From contig JAWXCH010000409.1 in the NCBI GenBank assembly GCA_034440595.1, forward strand, positions 1 to 11,243: DNA of 11,243 bases. Reading direction: 5' to 3'. The DNA comes from JAWXCH01 sp034440595 (GTDB lineage Bacteria > Planctomycetota > Planctomycetia > Pirellulales > JALHPA01). The stretch's first letter is position 1; every line of letters starts with the position of its first letter. The position numbers and the translations under genes are program-made. Below are positions 7,576-11,243 of this stretch, piece by piece. The notes under the pieces are model-generated. The model searched no databases, was not told where the DNA came from, and worked only from the letters and a program-made list of their open reading frames with translations.

Positions 7576-10500
7576 TCACGCTGATGGTTCTGGCTCGCCG
7601 ATACCAGTGTCGCGTTCGGCACCAACTTCTGCGGCAAGATGCTCTGGCTCAAAAATCTCGTCGAATCGCTTGCGATTCTCGGTCTGCAACTGTCGGCAGT
7701 CGGTCAAGAGTTTGTCCTTGTCTGGGTAGCCTAGCAAGTGTGCTAGCTTGCTCAGCTCAACCGGGCTAGACGGTAGGTCGTTGAGCGCCGAGACATTCAT
7801 CAGTCGCAACCGGCCTTGAATCGACCGAAGCACCTGATAGCTGGTGGTGAAGTACTCGAAGTCGGCGTGGCTGAACAGCCCGGCGTCGTGCAGAGCGCTG
7901 ATCGCGTCGATCGTATTTGGCTGCCGAATCGCTGGTAGCTCCTGCCCATGACGAAGCTGCAGCATCTGCACAAGAAACTCGATATCGACGACGCCTCCTG
8001 GCCCACGTTTCAGATTGCTGGTCGAGGCGGTTTCTTGCAGGCGCAATCGCATATCGCGCATTTCCGCTGCATCGCCTGACTGCCAGGCGGGTCCAAAGGC
8101 GACCTCGGCAATCACGTCCATTGCGGTATTGCTGGCCTCGGCCGAGCCATGAATCGGGCGAGCGCGGGAGAGTGCCTGGCGTTCCCAGAGTCGGCCTTCT
8201 CCTTCGACAAAATAACGCTGAAACTCGGTCAGCGATGTCGCCAGGCGACCGCTCTTGCCGGTCGGTCGCAAACGCGGATCGATCTGATAGAGCCGGCCAA
8301 ACGGTCCTAGGTGCCCGGCGATTTTGACGATGCGCTGTGCCAGTTCGCTGAAGAAATGCTGATTGGTCGTAGTGTCGCTGCTGCGACGGGTGCGGCGCGC
8401 GTGAAATGTCGACCCATCGGCGTCATACAAAAACAGCAAATCCAGATCGCTATGGTAATTCAACTCGCGACCGCCGAACTTGCCCAATGCAATGATGACA
8501 AACTGTGCCGGACGCCCCACTTCTTCCCCGGTGCCGACCATCGGCTCGCCAAATCGTGCGGCCAGCTTGTCGTACTCGGTTTGTGCAATCTGATTGACGC
8601 AGGTCTGTGCCAGATCCGACAGCGACGTGTTGATCGACTGGATCGATTCCTTCCCCAGCACATCGCGCATGCCGATGCGCAACTGCTGCGCACTTTTGAA
8701 GGAATGCAAAATCGGCTCGATATCCTCGGCCGCTCGAGTTAGCTCGGTCAACTCTTGTTGCAATTGCGCCAGGTTCGGCAATTTGTCCAACAGCAGGCTA
8801 TCCATCAGCTCGTCAAGCATGCCCGGATTGCCGGTCAGAATATCGCACAAGAACGGGCTGGTCGCACACAGCTCAACATACATCTGCAGCGATGGAGGAT
8901 TGAAGCTGAACAACTCCCAGAGAACTCCCTTGCCCCCGAGCGAGTCGCTCACCTTGCTGAGATTAACCAGTGTTGCATCGGGGTCGGCCGTGGCCGCGAT
9001 GGCGCGGAGCAGTCGTGGCGCAATGGCGGCCAAAAAGTGCCGGCAGCGGCGCGTGGACAAGAAACGAATTCGTTCCTGCCCCAGCGCCATGAGATTATGA
9101 AAAGCCTCGGAGATATTGTTGAACGAGTACTTACCGAGGACTTCGGAAATTCGCGACGCCGGCGGATCAGGATCTAGCACCAAGTCGACCTCTGGCTCTG
9201 GCCGGTCGTCATCGGCAAAGGCGTCATGCAGCAAGTGGTCCAATATCTTGCGATTCACTTCGGTGATTCGCTTGTAGTCGGCGGTAAAGGCTTCAAGTGC
9301 TGGACGCTGTGGCGTGTCCGCGTATCCCAAGCGAATCGCGACGCGGCGCAGTTCTTCATCGACCGTAGGAAGCCGGTGCGTTTGCAGATCGAACATGATC
9401 TGCAGGCGATGCTCGATCCGACGAAGTGTGGAGTAGTTTTCGTCCAGCAGTGTTCGCTCTTGATGCGTCAGACAGCCGCAGGCGTCGAGCTGCGCAATCG
9501 CCTCCAGCGTATTCTGCGTCCGCAGTTGTGGCAGGTCGCCACCATTGAGCAACTGCAGGAACTGGATGACAAACTCCACATCGCGGATGCCGCCGTGGCC
9601 GGTCTTGACATCGGTCAGTTCGGCCCCTTCGCGAACGGTACGCCCTTCGATGCGACGCTTCAGCGCACGAATCCCGGTGATGTCGGCACGGCTAAGGTAG
9701 CGCCGATAGATCCACGGCTCCACCTGCCGCAAGAACTCCTCTCCTAGCGCCAAATCGCCAGCAATGGGCCGCGCTTTGACAAATGCCTGCCGCTCCCAGG
9801 TCCGGCCAAGCACGTCGTAGTAGTGCATCGCCGCATCCAGACTGGTCACCACCGGGCCTTGCTGCCCCTCTGGTCGCAATCGCAAATCGACGCGATAGAC
9901 CGTGCCCAGCGGAGTCGACTCGGTCAGTAGCCGAACCAGGTCTCGCGCCAATCGCTCAAAAAATTCTGAATTGCTGATCGGGCGTGGGCCATCGGTCTGG
10001 CCATCCTGATCGTAAATAAAGATCAGGTCGATATCGCTCGAGTAGTTCAGTTCATTGCCCCCGAGCTTGCCCAGCGCCAGCACCACAAACCGCGCCGGCT
10101 GCCGCTGCCGCGTCATCGGAACGCCACGTTTCTGCTCCAAATTGCGTCGAGCACTCTGTGTAGCCGCGTCGACAATCGCATCGGCCAGAAACGAAATCTG
10201 CTTGGTGACCATTTCGATTCGCTGGCTGCGAATAATATCGCCGTATGAAATGCGTAGCGTCTCGCGACGTTTAAAACGACGCAGCGCCATCATCACCGAC
10301 CGCTCGTCCTGCAAGACTGCCACCTCGCTGCTGATCTCGCTCTGCAGTTGCTCGCGTGCGACCGGTTCCCCTTCGGTCAAACGCAGCAGATCGTACGCCT
10401 CTTGATCGGTGATCAGCAGATCGCTGAGATACTGGCTGGTCGAAAAAATTTGCAATAGCACCGGCAGCGCGTCAGGATCGCGCTCAAACAGTGTGGCCAG

Positions 10501-10752
10501 CGACAGCGCGTTACGCGACGCGGCGATGAATCGGTCCAGATTGTTGAGCGCCATGTCCGGGTCGCTCAAGCGGGGAAGATGTTCGCCAAGCTGCGTGTAC
10601 ATCACCGCCAGCAAATCAAACGGCACGCCCGCACTGGCCATGCGTTCAAATGCCGCGTGGCCGCGATCGATATCGCTAACTCCCCAGGCGGCAAGAACCG
10701 TCGAGGCACTCTGCGGGTTGTCCAAGAAGCGGCGGAATTCTTCGAGATGCAT
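7576..10752 (-). CDS. glnE: Bifunctional glutamine synthetase adenylyltransferase/deadenylylase
   Basis: GlnE adds AMP to, and removes it from, glutamine synthetase, tuning nitrogen assimilation in response to PII and glutamine. From ATG 10752 it has 1058 residues, longer than the 946 of E. coli. Both nucleotidyltransferase halves are complete. Numbered from the ATG, the N-terminal deadenylylase domain has ALGKLGGNELNYSSDIDLIF with Asp240 and Asp242, then YRVDLRLRPEG with Asp289 and GHGGIRDVEF. The C-terminal adenylyltransferase domain has ALGKFGGRELNYHSDLDLLF with Asp769 and Asp771, then YQIDPRLRPTGKSG with Asp825 and GPGGVVDIEF. A helical linker joins them. A TTG at 10815 would add 21 residues; I prefer the ATG because the family-like pattern (LEEFRRFLDNP) begins there, though neither start has a good ribosome binding site. 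No PII or glutamine synthetase gene is in the window. It lies between miaB and hemD-hemE on the same strand. Confidence 0.95.
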   Translation of the reverse strand: MHLEEFRRFLDNPQSASTVLAAWGVSDIDRGHAAFERMASAGVPFDLLAVMYTQLGEHLPRLSDPDMALNNLDRFIAASRNALSLATLFERDPDALPVLLQIFSTSQYLSDLLITDQEAYDLLRLTEGEPVAREQLQSEISSEVAVLQDERSVMMALRRFKRRETLRISYGDIIRSQRIEMVTKQISFLADAIVDAATQSARRNLEQKRGVPMTRQRQPARFVVLALGKLGGNELNYSSDIDLIFIYDQDGQTDGPRPISNSEFFERLARDLVRLLTESTPLGTVYRVDLRLRPEGQQGPVVTSLDAAMHYYDVLGRTWERQAFVKARPIAGDLALGEEFLRQVEPWIYRRYLSRADITGIRALKRRIEGRTVREGAELTDVKTGHGGIRDVEFVIQFLQLLNGGDLPQLRTQNTLEAIAQLDACGCLTHQERTLLDENYSTLRRIEHRLQIMFDLQTHRLPTVDEELRRVAIRLGYADTPQRPALEAFTADYKRITEVNRKILDHLLHDAFADDDRPEPEVDLVLDPDPPASRISEVLGKYSFNNISEAFHNLMALGQERIRFLSTRRCRHFLAAIAPRLLRAIAATADPDATLVNLSKVSDSLGGKGVLWELFSFNPPSLQMYVELCATSPFLCDILTGNPGMLDELMDSLLLDKLPNLAQLQQELTELTRAAEDIEPILHSFKSAQQLRIGMRDVLGKESIQSINTSLSDLAQTCVNQIAQTEYDKLAARFGEPMVGTGEEVGRPAQFVIIALGKFGGRELNYHSDLDLLFLYDADGSTFHARRTRRSSDTTTNQHFFSELAQRIVKIAGHLGPFGRLYQIDPRLRPTGKSGRLATSLTEFQRYFVEGEGRLWERQALSRARPIHGSAEASNTAMDVIAEVAFGPAWQSGDAAEMRDMRLRLQETASTSNLKRGPGGVVDIEFLVQMLQLRHGQELPAIRQPNTIDAISALHDAGLFSHADFEYFTTSYQVLRSIQGRLRLMNVSALNDLPSSPVELSKLAHLLGYPDKDKLLTDCRQLQTENRKRFDEIFEPEHLAAEVGAERDTGIGEPEPSA

Positions 10753-10837
10753 CGAGTCCAGTAGTGCGTAAATGTGCCGGTTGCCGAATGGTGAATCGAT
10801 GGTCCGCCCGACCAATCGGATTTTACTACCGATCGAA

Positions 10838-10843
10838 ATTATA
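10838..10843 (-). promoter_or_regulatory. Possible -10 box upstream of glnE
   Basis: Read on the minus strand this is a perfect TATAAT, in the short gap between the miaB stop and glnE. No clear -35 box is found 16-18 bp upstream, so it is only a candidate; glnE may instead be transcribed from the miaB promoter. Confidence 0.3.
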
Positions 10844-10868
10844 CACTGCCGGAATGGTTGCTGCCCGA

Positions 10869-11243
10869 TTACGGAGCTGGCGGTGCCAGTGTGTACACTT
10901 CTGGACCGACTTGCCGCGTGACGACGGCACCAAACAGCGTGTGCGGGGCTGCTTCATAGACCGTCACCGGGATCAACTGCCCAATCTGCCGCCGGTTTCC
11001 TTCGTAAACCACAATCCGGTCGCACTCGGTCCGCCCGGTGAGCTGCAGAATATCGCTATCGGGCTCGTGGAACTTGTGATTGCTCTTGCTAGGGCCTTCG
11101 ACCAGGATTTCGACAGTACGTCCAACGAACGCCTGATTGTCTTCTTCGCTGATCGAGTTTTGTAAATCGAGCATCTCGTTGTTGCGGCGTTTCTTAATTT
11201 CTTCGGGGATGTCGTCGGGGTACAACGCTGCCCCCTTTGTGCC
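10869..11243 (-). CDS. miaB: tRNA-2-methylthio-N6-dimethylallyladenosine synthase (MiaB), C-terminal part, 5' end cut by the window
   Basis: The frame is open to the window edge and gives the last 124 residues, ending at TAA (10869-10871). MiaB is a radical SAM iron-sulfur enzyme that methylthiolates i6A37 in tRNAs reading codons that start with U. Visible are the end of the radical SAM part (GTKGAALYPDDIPEEIKKRR, then LDLQNSISEEDNQ) and the TRAM RNA-binding domain (GRTVEILVEGPSKSNHKFH, LTGRTECDRIVVYEG, IGQLIPVTVYEAAPHTLFG). The GPSK and LTGRT.C.R.VV.. pattern favours MiaB over RimO or MtaB. The [4Fe-4S] cysteine motifs lie upstream and cannot be checked. The apparent start at 11225 is an internal Leu codon (TTG). 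It precedes glnE on the same strand, with 116 bp from stop to the preferred glnE start (53 bp to the TTG). Confidence 0.9.
   Translation of the reverse strand, partial: GTKGAALYPDDIPEEIKKRRNNEMLDLQNSISEEDNQAFVGRTVEILVEGPSKSNHKFHEPDSDILQLTGRTECDRIVVYEGNRRQIGQLIPVTVYEAAPHTLFGAVVTRQVGPEVYTLAPPAP

Noticed and set aside
8594..9100. 168-residue plus-strand frame within glnE
   Set aside because: It is antisense to the conserved GlnE frame and shows no recognisable domain; similar long antisense frames at 6232-6687 and 9226-9747 were dismissed for the same reason.

Overview
The window looks like a chromosomal segment of a planctomycete, most likely from the Pirellulales. This is inferred from four things: a secreted Cys-type sulfatase, a split AtuA / AtuA-like gene pair beside a crotonase, the miaB and long glnE sequences, and intergenic gaps filled with the inverted-repeat families common in planctomycete genomes. 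No rRNA, tRNA, CRISPR array, integrase or transposase gene was seen.

Plus strand, 1-5203. The window opens inside the C-terminal part of an AtuA-type (DUF1446) protein (1-555). A 99-residue AtuA-like ferredoxin-fold protein (939-1238) and an enoyl-CoA hydratase/isomerase of the crotonase superfamily (1483-2262) follow. Together they suggest acyl-CoA catabolism of branched-chain or isoprenoid compounds. The gaps between these genes hold two related inverted-repeat elements (about 726-908 and 1261-1435), and a third, different repeat follows the crotonase (about 2286-2395). Next is a compact two-gene unit: a small charged helical protein (2543-2881) and, 5 bp later, a stand-alone nucleotidyltransferase-fold protein (2887-3474). 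This is the least understood gene pair here. A secreted sulfatase (3569-5203) ends the plus-strand half.

The junction, 5204-5556, carries an imperfect palindrome of about 320 bp with 18-bp terminal inverted repeats and a strong central hairpin. It resembles a MITE and sits between convergent genes.

Minus strand, 5557-11243, in transcription order: the 3' end of miaB (tRNA methylthiotransferase), full-length bifunctional glnE (glutamine synthetase adenylyltransferase/deadenylylase), and a 655-codon fusion of uroporphyrinogen-III synthase (HemD) with uroporphyrinogen decarboxylase (HemE). Gaps here are short and free of repeats, as expected of a conserved housekeeping block. The HemD-HemE fusion joins two consecutive steps of heme synthesis and is, with the nucleotidyltransferase pair, the most notable observation. 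I did not find a convincing new multi-gene defence or mobile system.
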